This document shows, piece by piece, positions 12,556 to 24,325 of a DNA stretch of 64,000 bases. The position numbers were made by a program, and so were the translations under genes. Origin of the DNA: Trachythela sp. YZ-2020 (lineage: Eukaryota > Cnidaria > Anthozoa > Malacalcyonacea > Clavulariidae); assembly GCA_016169945.1 (NCBI GenBank), contig JADLSH010000322.1:300356-364355 (forward strand), written 5' to 3'. The notes under the pieces were generated by a model, which had not been told where the DNA came from, made no database searches, and saw only the letters and a program-made list of their open reading frames with translations. Positions within the stretch are counted from its first letter, which is position 1, and each line of letters begins with the position of its first letter.

Positions 12556-13773
12556 TATTTTCGCTTACCTCAAAACTTGTCTGCAACAGGCTGTTTCATC
12601 TGTAAAAGAATCATCAGGCAGTTTACAAGTATCGAAAGAAATGACCGCTTATATGCTTCTGCCGGGCGTGGGGTGTGTGTGGAGACAATGTGTGCATGCA
12701 TGGCTTTGTTTGCGTTGTTTACGCGAAATTTGTTACGATGACGACATCGTGAAATTATTTCAGCTCTTTTGTTGAGTAAACAATCCTTGTTTTTTTCTTT
12801 CAAAATACAAAATTTTTCTTCTAAACATAAATTGCATCGTTTTGATCCTCCCGTATACGAAATAGAATGTTTTAAAATTTGCCAATTAATACTGAAATCC
12901 TTATTGTTTTCTTTCAATGTCCAAATATATTTCGAAAGTTCCGTGTCATTTGCATGCTTTTTATGCTGAAAAGATTTAGTGTGGTTGGCCAATCGCTCTT
13001 TGAATGTGGTTGCAGTCATGCCAATGTAATTTTTGATCGTGTTTGTGTTGCTTACTGTGACAGTTGCTTTGTATACTATGTCCCTAGTCATGCATTGTTT
13101 TTGAAGCGGGCAAATGGTGTTTTCTCTACAACTGCAATTGGTAGTGTCCATCTCCTGTGGCTTGTTATTTCTAGATATGCGTGCATTGTGTTTAGTGATT
13201 ACTGACTTAATATTGTTCATGCAGCTATAACTTACTTTAACTGTATTTCTGTTAAAAATTTTATGTAGCTTGTGGTGCGGTGGAAAATGTTTGTCAATTA
13301 GACTAAGGAAATTACGTCCTATATTTGTGCTAACATTCTTGCTAAATGGTGGGTTGAACCAAATGATGTTGCGTTGCCTATTCCTGCGTTGTTTTTGCGG
13401 TGTGTGCTGAGTGTGGCTAAGTTCATGTTTGCTTATCTGATGAAAGAAGTGCGATGCGCTTGTTAATTGATGCAGGTAGTTGCCTTGTGATGCTCGGTGG
13501 GTGATTAGAGTGCATATTTATGTATAGTGGATCGTCATTGGGCTTCCTATAGGGCCTATATTTTCCTTTGTTAAGGTCGAAAGTTACATCTAAAAAGTTT
13601 ACTATACGTAAATTTGATTCAGCGGTAATTTTTAGGTCAAACTGCTCGAAAATTTTGTGGAGGTCTTTCCTTGTTTTGTCTGCTAAACGTGCTGATTTAC
13701 TTTTTATAATAGCCAAACCGTCATCTCTATATAGGCCGATGCTTTCTTTGCCAATAGGCCGATGCTTTCTTTT
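12556..13773 (-). mobile_element. Penelope-like element, left copy (RT end plus GIY-YIG)
   Basis: Minus-strand 5'-truncated Penelope-like retroelement. The part 13423-13776 encodes the end of the reverse transcriptase: YRDDGLAI (the YxDD active site), then FLDVTFDL and SNHPPSI. After a frame change, 12570-13220 encodes the GIY-YIG endonuclease: a Cys cluster (NCSC, CPL, QC), NYIGMTATTFKERLANH with the catalytic Arg, LSKYIW, CNLCLEEKF with the catalytic Glu, and CRHRNKF at the end of the conserved domain. A 21-22 bp block around AAAGCATCGGCCTAT is duplicated at its 5' end (13731-13772). GIY-YIG next to RT is diagnostic of the canonical Penelope class. Likely dead: truncated and frameshifted. 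Confidence 0.85.
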
Positions 13774-13795
13774 CATTTTAAACCACCTGAGTTAA

Positions 13796-14993
13796 AAATT
13801 TGGCAAAGAAAGCATCGGCCTATATAGAAATGACGGTTTGGCTATTATAAAAAGTAAATCAGCACGTTTAGCAGACAAAACAAGGAAAGACCTCCACAAA
13901 ATTTTCGACCAGTTTGACCTAAAAATTACCGCCGAATCAAATTTACGTATAGTAAACTTTTTAGATGTAACTTTCGACCTTACAATGGAAAATATAGGCC
14001 CTATAGGAAGCCCAATGACGATTCACTATACATAAATATGCACTCTAATCACCCACCGAGCATCACAAGGCAACTACCTGCATCAATTAACAAGCACATC
14101 GCACTTCTTTCATCAGATGAGCAAACTTTTCAGGAATCTGCACCCATATATCAGAACGCACTTAGGCATAGCAACTTTAATCATGAACTTAGCTACACTC
14201 AGCACACACCGCAAAAACAACGCAGGAATAGGCAACGCAACATCATTTGGTTCAACCCACCATTTAGCAAGAGTGTTAGCACAAATATAGGACGTAATTT
14301 CCTTAGTCTAATTGACAAACATTTTCCACCGCACCACAAGCTACATAAAATTTTTAACAGAAATACAGTTAAAGTAAGTTATAGCTGCATGAACAATATT
14401 AAGTCAGTAATCACTAAACACAATGCACGCATATCTAGAAATAACAAGCCACAGGAGAGGGACACTACCAATTGCAGTTGTTGAGAAAACACCATTTGCC
14501 CGCTTCAAAAACAATGCATGACTAGGGACATAGTATACAAAGCAACAGTCACAGTAAGCAACACAAACACGATCAAAAATTACATTGGCATGACTGCAAC
14601 CACATTCAAAGAGCGATTGGCCAACCACACTAAATCTTTTCAGCATAAAAAGCATGCAAATGACACGGAACTTTCGAAATATATTTGGACATTGAAAGAA
14701 AACAATAAGGATTTCAGTATTAATTGGCAAATTTTAAAACATTCTATTTCGTATACGGGAGGATCAAAACGATGCAATTTATGTTTAGAAGAAAAATTTT
14801 GTATTTTGAAAGAAAAAAACAAGGAATGTTTACGCAAACAAAGCCATGCATGCACACATTGTCTCCCACACACACCCCCACGCCCCGGCAGGAAGCATAT
14901 AAGCGGTCATTTCTTTCGATACTTGTAAACTGCCTGATGATTCTTTTACAGATGAAACAGCCTGTTGCAGACAAGTTTTGAGGTAAGCGAAAA
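13796..14993 (+). mobile_element. Penelope-like element, right copy, head-to-head
   Basis: Near-identical plus-strand copy of the element at 12556-13773, truncated at almost the same 5' point, so the two form an inverted repeat with arms of ~1.2 kb and a spacer of about 25 bp. It encodes the RT end (13838-14484, frame broken near 14030) and the GIY-YIG domain (14518-14928). Differences from the left copy: an AGA codon in the Cys cluster became TGA (14482-14484), and about 70 bp covering the LLNKRAEII region is deleted near 14830. Both arms end at GACAAGTTTTGAGGTAAGCG. Confidence 0.85.
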
Positions 14994-15055
14994 TCTATAA
15001 TTTGCTCTAACTATATGTTGTCGAGCACTCTTTGTGTTTCGTAGACCTAAACCTA

Positions 15056-15059
15056 CTCG

Positions 15060-15096
<37 letters not shown>

Positions 15097-15098
15097 TG
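15056..15098. repeat. (TA)n microsatellite
   Basis: About 20 TA dinucleotides just outside the right Penelope-like arm. A shorter (TA)n tract lies outside the left arm, as if the element pair entered or ended in TA-rich DNA. Confidence 0.9.
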
Positions 15099-15291
15099 GG
15101 GGCCTGGTGCCAACAAAGCATGTCCATATATCGACTGACCAAAAATTGGTCTAGTCGACAAAACATTTGTGTCTAGTCAATAGCAATGAAATATGTAAGT
15201 TTTTATTATTATAAAAATCTATGGTATTTTCTTATTTTTCTGCCTTGATGATTATATTGACATAGTAATTACAGAAAATCCGTTTTATTTT

Positions 15292-15408
15292 TTAATTCTT
15301 AAGAGGAGTTAATAAGAACTTGGGAATAAGAGCGCCAAATTCGTCGTCGTCCTCTTCGGCTTCTCCATCACTTTCCATGGCTTCTGTGCCTTCTAAGATC
15401 GACGCCAT
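15292..15408 (-). CDS. Small acidic ORF, 38 codons
   Basis: Starts in a TISU/YY1-like context (TAGATGGCGTC) and encodes a 38-residue peptide with an acidic centre (GEAEEDDDEFGAL) and a basic-hydrophobic tail ending LLTPLKN. It has no homology I recognise. It could be a first exon, a transposon remnant or chance. Confidence 0.2.
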   Translation of the reverse strand: MASILEGTEAMESDGEAEEDDDEFGALIPKFLLTPLKN

Positions 15409-15552
15409 CTAGAACACCTTTGACGGTTTCTTTCCGGGCTTTTATCTTTGCATTTGCATTCTTGGGCCCAACCCCTGGTATTACTTTATTTCAACACACA
15501 CTATACACTGCATTTATAGAAAAATTGCACCAAGCCTTAGATTAAAAACCGA

Positions 15553-15880
15553 ATGGGAAAGCAAGAGCGAATGAGGCCACTCATCCTAGCCTGTGAACAG
15601 ACGGTACTCTCGATCGCACGAGAGACCGACTTAGGTTTTTGGAAGCTTTTTTCCTACCTGCCTACGTACGAACGTACCTACCTATCTACCTACCTACCTG
15701 CAGGCTATCTATCACAATTATATCAAAATACAAGGTATTTTAATCCGATTTGCAGATGGACTCTCAAGACAGGCTAACTCACCCTAGCAAAACGATAACA
15801 GCGAATAACAGCGATCGAGAGTACCGTCTGTTCACAGGCTAAGATGAGTACTAGTGGCCTCATTCGCTGTTGCTTTCCAA
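15553..15880. mobile_element. Foldback MITE in a LINE fragment
   Basis: Inverted arms: GGGAAAGCAAGAGCGAATGA...GTACTCTCGATCG on the left, CGATCGAGAGTACCGTCTGT...ATTCGCTGTTGCTTTCC on the right (~60 bp each, one arm slightly longer). The spacer contains a TACC/TACG microsatellite (15655-15702). It sits at the 5' boundary of the LINE piece at 15875. Confidence 0.75.
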
Positions 15881-16330
15881 ATTGGATTATTGTAATGTTT
15901 TATACGATGCTTTGCCAACCTATCTTATAAAAAGGTTGCAGAGAGTACAAAATGCGGCGGCAAGTTTTGTACATGGCCGATATGCAAATACGGAAAGTGC
16001 ATTGGATATAAAATGGTTGCCCGTAAAGAAAATAATTGAACTTAGTATAGCAAAATTTACTTTTAAATCTCTTCATTTTGACGATTGGCCATCGTATCTA
16101 TCAGTCCAAGTAAAGCATTTTGGAAGGGTATTACGTAGTAGTAATAATGGCAGGATGTTAGAAATCCCTAGAACAAATAATACATTTGAACATTCTACAG
16201 CTACTATATTTAACAGTTTACCACAAGAAGTTAGGGGCAACTTCACTTGTGTAAGAATAGTGGCCCAACCAGTGGTGTTACCTTTTGTGACGTTAAGAGA
16301 GTTCCCTAGCGTCATCTCATTTTTGAAACT
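15875..16330 (+). mobile_element. CR1/Jockey-type LINE fragment (RT C-terminus)
   Basis: The plus-strand frame encodes the region after the RT palm: LDYCNVLYDALP, then IKRLQRVQNAAASFV, a WLPV motif and FNSLPQEVR. This is the standard C-terminal signature of CR1/Jockey-clade ORF2. It has no 5' part, begins at the MITE above and ends in frame decay near 16310. Confidence 0.8.
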
Positions 16331-16762
16331 AATATGACCCCTCATTATCAAGTAAACCACTCCTGCTGGGTCAGAATATTTATGCCCTCATGCAGCATCT
16401 CTACGCACCTTCAGCATCCATGCATACGCATCCTCAAAAATCTGGGTCGAAATCTATCTATATTACTAATGAAACAACTTCTTGACGGCTTGACAAATTA
16501 TTTGAGAATAACTATAGATTGGTAAACTCTTCGGAACTGCAAGAATTTCCGCGCGCGCGCGTGAGCGCGTGAGTTCATCGACTATCGCGGGCGCGTGGCT
16601 ATAGTGTACAGGCACAGATTAACTATATACAGAATTGAAACTCAGGCCAAATTGTGTCACACACAATGGTACGTATGGCGTAGTTTTACACAACTCAAAC
16701 GCTGAATCTTCGTTATACTGCACGTTAACCGCACGTTCGAGATATTTTCACAGAAGAATCCA
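16331..16762. other. Spacer with alternating GC tract
   Basis: No gene. A (CG)n run followed by GAGCGCGTGAG at about 16550-16572 is an alternating purine-pyrimidine tract that could adopt Z-DNA (inference). Confidence 0.5.
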
Positions 16763-19100
16763 GTGACAACGATGGTTAGTCATAATACACTATATTTACT
16801 CGCTAAGCCTGCTTTACGTTATTTCGACCTTATTTTATCTAAGACTCGTTTCCCTAGCCACCTTTCCTTTTTAAGTTGTTGTTTATGTTATAAAGTCATT
16901 CCTAATGGCGTTAAATCGCCTTTTAATTTTAAGTTATATTTTCACTCGCCCAATGTCCGCCATGTTATGTCTCGTCGCGTCACGAGGGCTTCCTTTGAAC
17001 ACAGTCGTCGTTTGATGCGCATTGCCGTTGAATCTATGTCATCGCATATTCGTAATTTAGATTTAGCTTTGGGACTGTCATGTCAAAAGAATGTTGCCTG
17101 CTACATGTCCTTTAATTTTTAGACTGGACATCATTCAATTCATTCGTTTGTTGAATTCTAGACTTTACTCGTTTCTCAAGGCGAATAAAGATTAGGCACC
17201 CTTCCCGTTTCGGCACCAAGTCACACTAATTCAGCCAACGATGTCAATTTAATTGTAACAATTCCTTCTGATTTAACACTATCCGACTATGAGAGATCTG
17301 TTCTCACGAAAGGTCTCAAATTTGTTCCCAACACCGGGTCCCTTGACTTTTTTCAGTTAAAGCAGATACCGAATCTTTTTTACACGATTACGCCTTAATT
17401 TAAGGCGCACTTTCACGACAACCCCTCCGTCCATCAAAAGGACGTTTTTGAGGCTATCAATCCTAAAAAATCTCCCTGGTCTCCAGAAGACCAATATGGG
17501 TCCCTAGAGGTAATTTTCACCATGGATGTCAAATCCTTGTACACTGTCATTCCCCATCATGATGGTTTGATCACACTTACATTCTTCTTAGATAAGCGCC
17601 CTGACCAGGAACCGTCTACCACTGTTTTGATTCGTTTGGCTGAGTTAGTGCACACCCTCAACAATTTTTCATTTGACGGTGAGCATTACCAACAAGTAAG
17701 TGCCTCAGAAATGGCGACTAAAATGGGTCTCAACTATGCCAATTTATTTTTTGGTTTTGTGGAAAAACAGATCTTCAAGCAAACACTTATCCCATACCTG
17801 ATTTGTTTGGTAGGTACATTGATGACTGTCTCGGCATATCATCATGTTCCCACGGAGAGTTGGAGAAGTTTATTAACTTTGTTCATAACTTCTACTGTGA
17901 ACTCTAAGTAAACTGGAACGATGACTCCTATGATGAAGTCCTATGATTGGTTGAAGCCGACGCGCGGGAAAATCAGCTTTCAAAAAGACTAAGGACAGTT
18001 TCGAGGACTGACAAAAATTCAGTCGAAAGTTTGTTTTTGAGCAAAAATTTGCAAGAAAAACACTTTTTCCATGGAATGACTGCAATGATTGGGATTCAAA
18101 CCAATTAGTTCTGACTGTTTTACATCTATCTGCAGCAAAAAGTGAGGAGTTTTACTTTTGCATTTTGAAAAAATGATGAAAGTTTGGACGTGTCGAAGGA
18201 AACTTCGCTCTTCAACTAAATAAAAATATACTAAACCCCAGGTATTGTTATTTATCCTCAGCTTTTAGTCCTTGTTTTATTCCTTCTAAAACGTGAGTAA
18301 ATTGACGTTTTTGAAGTGTTGTTATTTTGGGCAATTCGGCATGGCAACTTCTTGTTGGCCATTAATAATAATAATAATTATATTTTACTTATTAAATACG
18401 TTTCTGCATGCTTGAATGTACATTATAAAAAGCGCTAATGCTTTTTCTATATAAAGGATGGTATAATATCCCCGAACTCTTTCTAGGAAGCCCAAAACGA
18501 TTTTCGTTTTGTTTGCGTTATATTTCTGCAGTAAAACAATTTTTGCATATTTTACGTGCCTGGTTTGAAAGTACTGTTGTCCCACTATGCTCTTAGATAA
18601 AAATTAAAAGCATCAAAAGAAGGAAAAGTGATGAAATTTATCGATTTTCAACCGGTATTTTTCGACAAAATTTTGTAAAAAGGGACTGGGGCTACCTACA
18701 AAAAGTCACTCATGAGTGGCTTCAAACATGGCGGCCAAGTTATCATTCCAGATTACTTAGAGTTCACTGACTTCCACCCAGCACTCCCGTTCACGTGGGA
18801 GATCAGTGAGACCAGTGTATCGTTCTTAGATAATGATATACTTATCTATCAATGGCAATAGACGTGTTACTTCTGTGTTCTACAAGCCGACTGACTCCGA
18901 TAGCTTTCTTCTCTTTACCTCTTCCCACCCAAACCACACCAAAGGATCTATTCCCTTCTCCCAGTTCCTTCGCCTTCTCCGCATTTGCAGTGAAGATGTG
19001 GTCTTCCATACCAAAAGTCAGGAAATGAGAAACTTTTTTGTCCAACGCGGGAGAAGATGTTCCCAAGAAGTGGTTAAGACATGTGTCTTAAGTTGACAAT
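16763..19100 (+). pseudogene. Penelope-like RT pseudogene, second family
   Basis: Decayed plus-strand reverse transcriptase in several frames. In order: an N-terminal piece (16763-17119); LTLSDYERSVLTKGLKFVPN (17270-17333), the conserved block before the palm; MDVKSLYTVIP (17522); NNFSFDGEHYQQ; the active site RYIDDCLG with YIDD at 17815-17826, reached in another frame; then after an 874-bp insertion FTWEISETSVSFLD (18796-18833), FYKPTDSDSFLLF, SSHPNHTKGSIPFSQFLRL and FVQRG. These motifs match the Penelope-like or Coprina type. No GIY-YIG domain was found after it, and it is clearly different from the 12.5-15 kb pair. Confidence 0.8.
17896..18769 (+). mobile_element. Non-autonomous TIR element with 8-bp duplication
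   Basis: Ends TGTGAACTCTAAGTAAACTG... and ...AGATTACTTAGAGTTCACTG match the ends of the 4.03 kb element at 57025-61052. Flanks ACTTCTAC (17888-17895) and ACTTCCAC (18770-18777) are a 7/8 target duplication, and removal rejoins the RT frame region. The shared interior (GTCGAAAGTTTGTTTTTGAG and neighbours) shows it to be an internally deleted relative. The 8-bp duplication fits hAT or a similar superfamily. Confidence 0.85.
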
Positions 19101-19259
19101 TCAGTTGGTAAAACACATAAATTTTTGTTCATGAAGAAGGAATTATAGCTATTCGAATTCTTGACAGAATAAGTAATAGCTGCAACAGTGTGAAGACAAG
19201 AGAATATTTTCATGCATGCCAGATTTCTATGTTAGTAACATTGCAATATTTCGCCCTTA

Positions 19260-19690
19260 AAGATCAAGGTATGTTTACACCGGTGGTTTAAGGTGCCGAT
19301 TTATGGTTTTGCGGAATGTTATTGACGAATATTTTCCGTTGATGATGTCGTCATGATGACGTTTCCAACGTGTTTTCCGAACATAGGTGCAATTTGTCTG
19401 CGTATGCGCGAGATTTACAAAAACAAGATGGCGGCAGTAAAATGGACTAGATTAAAAATTCTCTTTGCAAGTGTTTTCTACTAAAATTAGTCAAATGAAT
19501 GATTTTTTTGACATCGTTGTACATGATACTTTAATTTTTCGCATAATTCGCAAAATTTTAAGAAATTAGAAAGTACATTTCCTAATATTGTAAATCTATC
19601 ATCGCACGTGTCTAAATTTGGCAGTTTTACAATTTTTTACAACCACTAAAACATTACGAAAGTATTGAATACTTGATAAGGAAGCTTATA
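19260..19690 (+). repeat. Dispersed repeat, copy 1 (inverted mate at 24776)
   Basis: The stretch from GTTTACACCGGTGGTTTAAG through GCAATTTGTCTGCG, TTGACATCGTTGTACAT, CTAAATTTGGCAGTTTT to GTATTGAATACTTGATAAGG is found reverse-complemented at 24776-25090. Contains a YY1-like AAGATGGCGGC. No ORF seen. Confidence 0.75.
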
Positions 19691-20904
19691 TATAATTTTG
19701 GTTAGGTTTCTAAGATGGGATTTTAAGATGGGATTTTTTTCGATAATTTGCTCCACGCTTCTAAAAAACTGTTCATATAAACCTCCCCAGAATTATATAT
19801 AAATTACAATAATAATAATATAATAATATTTACATATTTTACCAGGGTAAGCTCATCAGCAAAAGCTGTTATCAGGGAGCTCCCTGGGCAACATAAAGTA
19901 AATATATTTACAAAACAAAATTAATTATCTAAAAATTACAAGTGTATTTTAATATAAAACCTAATCTAATACACAGCATCTTTAAGTTTTTACTTAAAAA
20001 CTAACAAGGAAGTAGTTTCTTAAGATACCGAGGCAAATTATTATATGCCAAGGCTCCAGAATAAAAACAACTTTTCTTAGCTGATTCAGTTCTGACTTTC
20101 GGAAGAACTAGGTCAAGACCATTACGCCTAGTATTATGGCTATGGGATAGCTTCATAAAATGATCCCTAGAAAGATCCGGACCAATGCAATTAATACACG
20201 AATGTAACATTATGTATAGTACAACGAGTCTTCAATGATTTCCAGCTTAGCTGAGACAATAGTTGGTCGCGACTTAGATAGGTCTCCTTCGTCAAGATAA
20301 TTCTAGCAGCTCTTGTTTGCAGACGTTCTAGATTATCACATGTAGAAGGAGCTGCATTATTATTCCACACGAAATCAGAGTAGTCCAACTTTGGAAGTAT
20401 CATAGACGTGAACACTTTTTCACTTGCATATTTTTAACCTTCCTAGAATACTAAGTTGACTAGATACCTTTTTAACTAGCCTGGTAATATGTTCCTTAAA
20501 AGACAAGGACTGGTCTAGGTAGACACCTAAATACTTATAAAATGGCACGCGATTAAGAACCTGATCACCTAAATATACATCACCAATATTATCAAGCTCA
20601 GATTGATTAAGTTTCTTAGACGTTCCAAAAATAACATATTCAGTTTCCTTTAAATGTATAAATAAATCGTTCCTATTCGACCAGTCATCAAGGACTTTGA
20701 GTTGACCATTCATTTCTTGTATTAACTGATTTGCATCCGACGCAGAACAATAGATGGCAGTATCATCAGCGTACATCAGCACACTTGAACCCTGCACGCA
20801 GTTCGGTAGGTCCGTGACATGGATGGAAAATAACACTGGCCCCAAGATGGAACCTTGGCGAACTCCTGAAAGTACGGGTTGAGGATATGCTAATAGATTG
20901 AATA

Positions 20905-20993
20905 CGGTTGTTGAGACTCCAACACAAACAGATTGAATACGGTTGGAAATAATACTCCAACACAAACAAATTGAATACGGTTGGTGAGATATA
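20905..20993. repeat. Short tandem triplication in the RT region
   Basis: GATTGAATACGGTTG (AATTGAATACGGTTG in the last copy) occurs three times, separated by variants of GAGACTCCAACACAAACA. The unit is ~35-38 bp and it disrupts the LINE coding frame just before GVRQGS. Confidence 0.85.
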
Positions 20994-21689
20994 CCGAGTC
21001 ATCCATTGGTGTTCATAATCACGAATTCCGAACAGTTTCAACTTATCTAGCAAAATCTGATGGTCATAGTGATAGCGGCAGTTAGTAATCCAGTGTCCAT
21101 ATTTCGTATAATCGAATCTGTCAAAAACGTAATTGCAGACTGTGTTGAATGTTTACGACGAAACCCACATTGGTATATTGAAAAAAGGTTGTGTGCCTCC
21201 AAATAATCCCCCAGCCGGCGCGAAGCGCCGTGCGAGGGTACTAATTCCGCTCGGATATTTACACCCGGGTATGTGAAAACATAGCGGTATCCAAAGTCGT
21301 CCGTCGCGATGCCATGGACGGTTCAGGGTTTTCTACGTTATACGCATGCGCGAGTTCAGGTCGAGAGAAACATACGGATAAACATTTAAAGATTTACGGA
21401 TTAATATTAGGGCTATTGGAAAAACATACCGATAAATAGAGTCTTCAAAACAAGATAAACGAGAAGCAGTCGAATGGCTGAAAAAAGGACAATTTTGAAG
21501 TGTTTTAAACGGGTATAAGTGTCTATTTTGCAAAAGCGTACGTCACTCTTTGAGGTTATTATAATATTGATTAAACCTAAAAGGTATTTTAGCAAGTTTA
21601 AATTTGAATTTTGAGGAAACAACGTAATGTCAAAAACTTCATTTTAAAGAATAACTTGGTGTCCTCAGCAGTGTAGGAATAATAACTTG

Positions 21690-21836
21690 TGTTGTCCAAT
21701 TGGAGTCAAATCACTTGCTGAAAAATTAATTTATGAATGTCCCAACCGGGAATTGAACCCAAGATCTCTGGTTTAACGTACCAGCGCTCTAACCACTGAG
21801 CTATTGGGATGCCCGATCGAGACATTCAGAAATATT
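21690..21836 (-). mobile_element. tRNA-derived SINE, minus copy
   Basis: The complement of about 21739-21811 folds as a tRNA: acceptor ATCCCAA / TTGGGAC, A box TAGCTCAGTGGTTAGAGC, anticodon arm CTGGT-ACGTTAA-ACCAG, B box GGGTTCAATTCCC. A non-tRNA tail (ATAAATTAATTTTTCAGCA, GTGATTTGACTCC) follows. Tail plus A/B boxes mark a Pol III SINE rather than a working tRNA. Confidence 0.75.
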
Positions 21837-21884
21837 ATATGTATACACTCAACGCGGGATATCTAATCCACATATACGACGAGC

Positions 21885-22015
21885 TTTGCATGGTACGCTA
21901 GATAGAGCGCTGGTACGTTAAACCAGAGACCTTGGATTCAATTCCCGGTTGGGACATTGATAAATTAATTTTTCAGCAAGTGATTTGACTCCAATTGGAC
22001 AACATGCACAAGTTC
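21885..22015 (+). mobile_element. tRNA-derived SINE, plus copy
   Basis: Second copy of the same SINE in opposite orientation. Its 5' third is damaged (ACGCTAGATAGAGCG replaces the A box), but CTGGTACGTTAAACCAG, the B-box region GGATTCAATTCCC and the tail to CTCCAATTGGACAAC are preserved. With the copy at 21690 it forms an inverted repeat. Confidence 0.75.
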
Positions 22016-24049
22016 ATTTTAAAGATAAATTTAAAAAGATAAAATTATACTGTCAAAAACAGTTGAAGTTTTCTGAAAATTTTTGACGTTTTTGTGAAAT
22101 GTTTAAGGTTACATTTTACAGCAAACCAAAGATAAAAGAGTACGTAATAACATATCTACATTAAGGTACAAATATTTATATTACTATTATCATTTGTACC
22201 AAAACTAAAAAAATGTTTGTTGCTATGGTTACAATGATTGGCTGAATACTTCATATTACAATAAATTTTGGAAGTATAATTCCTGAGTTTGAATAGGCGA
22301 GAGGATTCTGCATGAGTGTATTTCTAGTTAACCAACTGCACTTGAACAGCCCTCTGTAGAATTTTCGAAAAGACCGGTATAATAGAAATAGGACGGTAGT
22401 TGTCCATATCGTCTTTTGTTCCATCTTTATACAAAGGAATCACTTGGGCATGCTTCCAATCTTGAGGTATGCACTGTGTTTTAATTTGAGAGATAGATTG
22501 ACAATATGTGTTAAGATGTTGCTGATATTAACAGCACCGTCCTCCAGCTTTATTGAGAGAAGCCGTCCAGACCTGTTGCTTTCGAGGTCTTTAACTGTAA
22601 GAGTTGCTTGCATATGAAACCATTACTGACTTCGACCAGGGTAAACTTATGATCAGTGAAGTTGGTGGTATTTATTGGGACAGAGGATCTTCCGCTAAAT
22701 GCTTCTGCAATTCGTAATTTAACTCGAGAGAAGTATTTACAAAAATATTTGAAATACTGATTTTATCACTAATCACTTGACCATTGGACTTTACTTGATT
22801 AATCGTGCTAGGTTTAGATGTTTTACTAGGTAAGATTTTTTTAATTGTCTTCCAGAAATTACGCGGATTGTCTAAATTTTCTTCAATCAGATTCCGGTTA
22901 TACTCCGATTTAGCAACACTTATGGCTGTTGTAACTTGATTTCGGCATGAACGATACGAGGACCCATCCTCCTCACAACCAGATCTCTTTGCTTTTCTTA
23001 AGTAATAATCTCTAGTGTTTACAAGTTTAGTAACTTTGGATGTCATCCAAGGATTGTGACAGCCGCGCAGCTATTAGAGATTATTGGAGCATGTTTATCG
23101 CAAATTGCAATAAACATTGCTTAAAAATATCGAAATCCCAGGAGGTATTCTTAGATATTGATTAAAAGCCTCACTATTGTACTTACTATAGTTTCGGCAC
23201 TTAATAACACGTGCTTGGAATCTCAAGGAGTTCAGTTTGCGAACGGAAACCAAATAATGATAACTTAAACCCAATTGAATAACGCTCGCAGATGGAAAGT
23301 TGTGGAAGTGTGTCGAGAGAATAATATCAATCAAAGTACTGCTGTTTTTAGTTACCCTAGTGGGTTCTTTAATGAGTTGTGTCAAACCCATGCCTTTTAA
23401 TATCTCCTTTAATTATCTTGAGGCTGCATCGGATTTTTGTCTTGGAAGAAAATTTGCATTAAGGTCACCCAACAACAAAATTTCTTTTTTGTCGGCCGCT
23501 GCTAAACTTAGACTGTTTTCCAATTCGGAATTAAAGTTCTCGCTCAAAAATTGCGAACCGACCGGCGGGCGATATAAAGTTCCAACTAAAACATTTTTAG
23601 ATTTTTAAATACAAATTTCGAGCCAAATGCCTTCAACAGATACTGATTCCAAATCATAACGTCATAAGACCGATACATGATCCCGCGCATCGACAATAAC
23701 TCCACCGCCCTTGTGTTGAGCTTGACGATCTCTACGATAGATAGTGTAACCTTCGATATCAATTTCATTGTCAAGTGCATTTGCGGTTAGATGTGTCTCG
23801 GTGATAGAGAAAAAATCAATATCCTTATAGCGATCTAACAACAGACCAATCTCGTCAACTTTAGGTAGAAGAGAGCGAACGTTTAAATGTAGAAATTTCA
23901 AGCCACGTTGGTTTGTTAGATTCAATAATTCTGGTATCTCAGGATAATTCAGATCTTCTTGTACATCGACAGAAACTGTAGTGCAGTTTCTACAAGATCT
24001 TGACAATTCGTATTGGGAACCAATACATAATTTAAGATGGAAAGACAAC

Positions 24050-24325
24050 TTACAAGTGAGAGCAATTTACATACCCAAGGTCCTTCTTTGAAACATCTTT
24101 ACTCGTGGGACATCTTGGTCTTAATGGGCGCCTCAGATCTCCTTGAAATCCAGTTTCTGGTCCAGGATTAAGTTCCAAATCTCCAGATAGATACAAAAGC
24201 GATAGAGCCAGTCCAGACTGTTTAATAAAACGACAGGATGGTTGAACTATAAACAAAACACAGTTGATGATGGAAAAAATGAATCGCAGGATACTTAGCA
24301 GGACTTTGGCGGTTAAGAAGAGCAT
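24050..24325 (-). CDS. LINE leader peptide with 2A motif
   Basis: A 91-codon frame at the LINE 5' end. Residues 1-30 are strongly hydrophobic and signal-peptide-like (MLFLTAKVLLSILRF...). Residues 49-56 are DLELNPGP, matching the DxExNPGP consensus of 2A ribosome-skipping peptides, with the expected break between Gly55 and Pro56. The AP endonuclease follows across a frame break. 2A motifs at the N-terminus of CR1-type ORFs are known from other marine invertebrates; activity here is inferred. Confidence 0.8.
   Translation of the reverse strand: MLFLTAKVLLSILRFIFSIINCVLFIVQPSCRFIKQSGLALSLLYLSGDLELNPGPETGFQGDLRRPLRPRCPTSKDVSKKDLGYVNCSHL
24158..24181 (-). other. 2A ribosome-skipping motif
   Basis: Codons for DLELNPGP. 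All positions fixed in the family (D, E, N, P, G, P) are present, preceded by the usual Leu/Ser-rich stretch (LSLLYLSG). Confidence 0.8.

Larger units (their letters stand above)
21205..22318. mobile_element. 1.1 kb insertion inside the LINE
   Basis: Sequence between LINE RT blocks ...QRAVQVQL (22318) and YLEAHNLF (21205) that is foreign to the LINE. Its left end is an 80-bp repeat with the hairpin GGCGCGAAGCGCC, also present at 61118-61196. The middle holds two opposed tRNA-derived SINE copies. I could not define clean terminal repeats or a target duplication. Confidence 0.65.
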
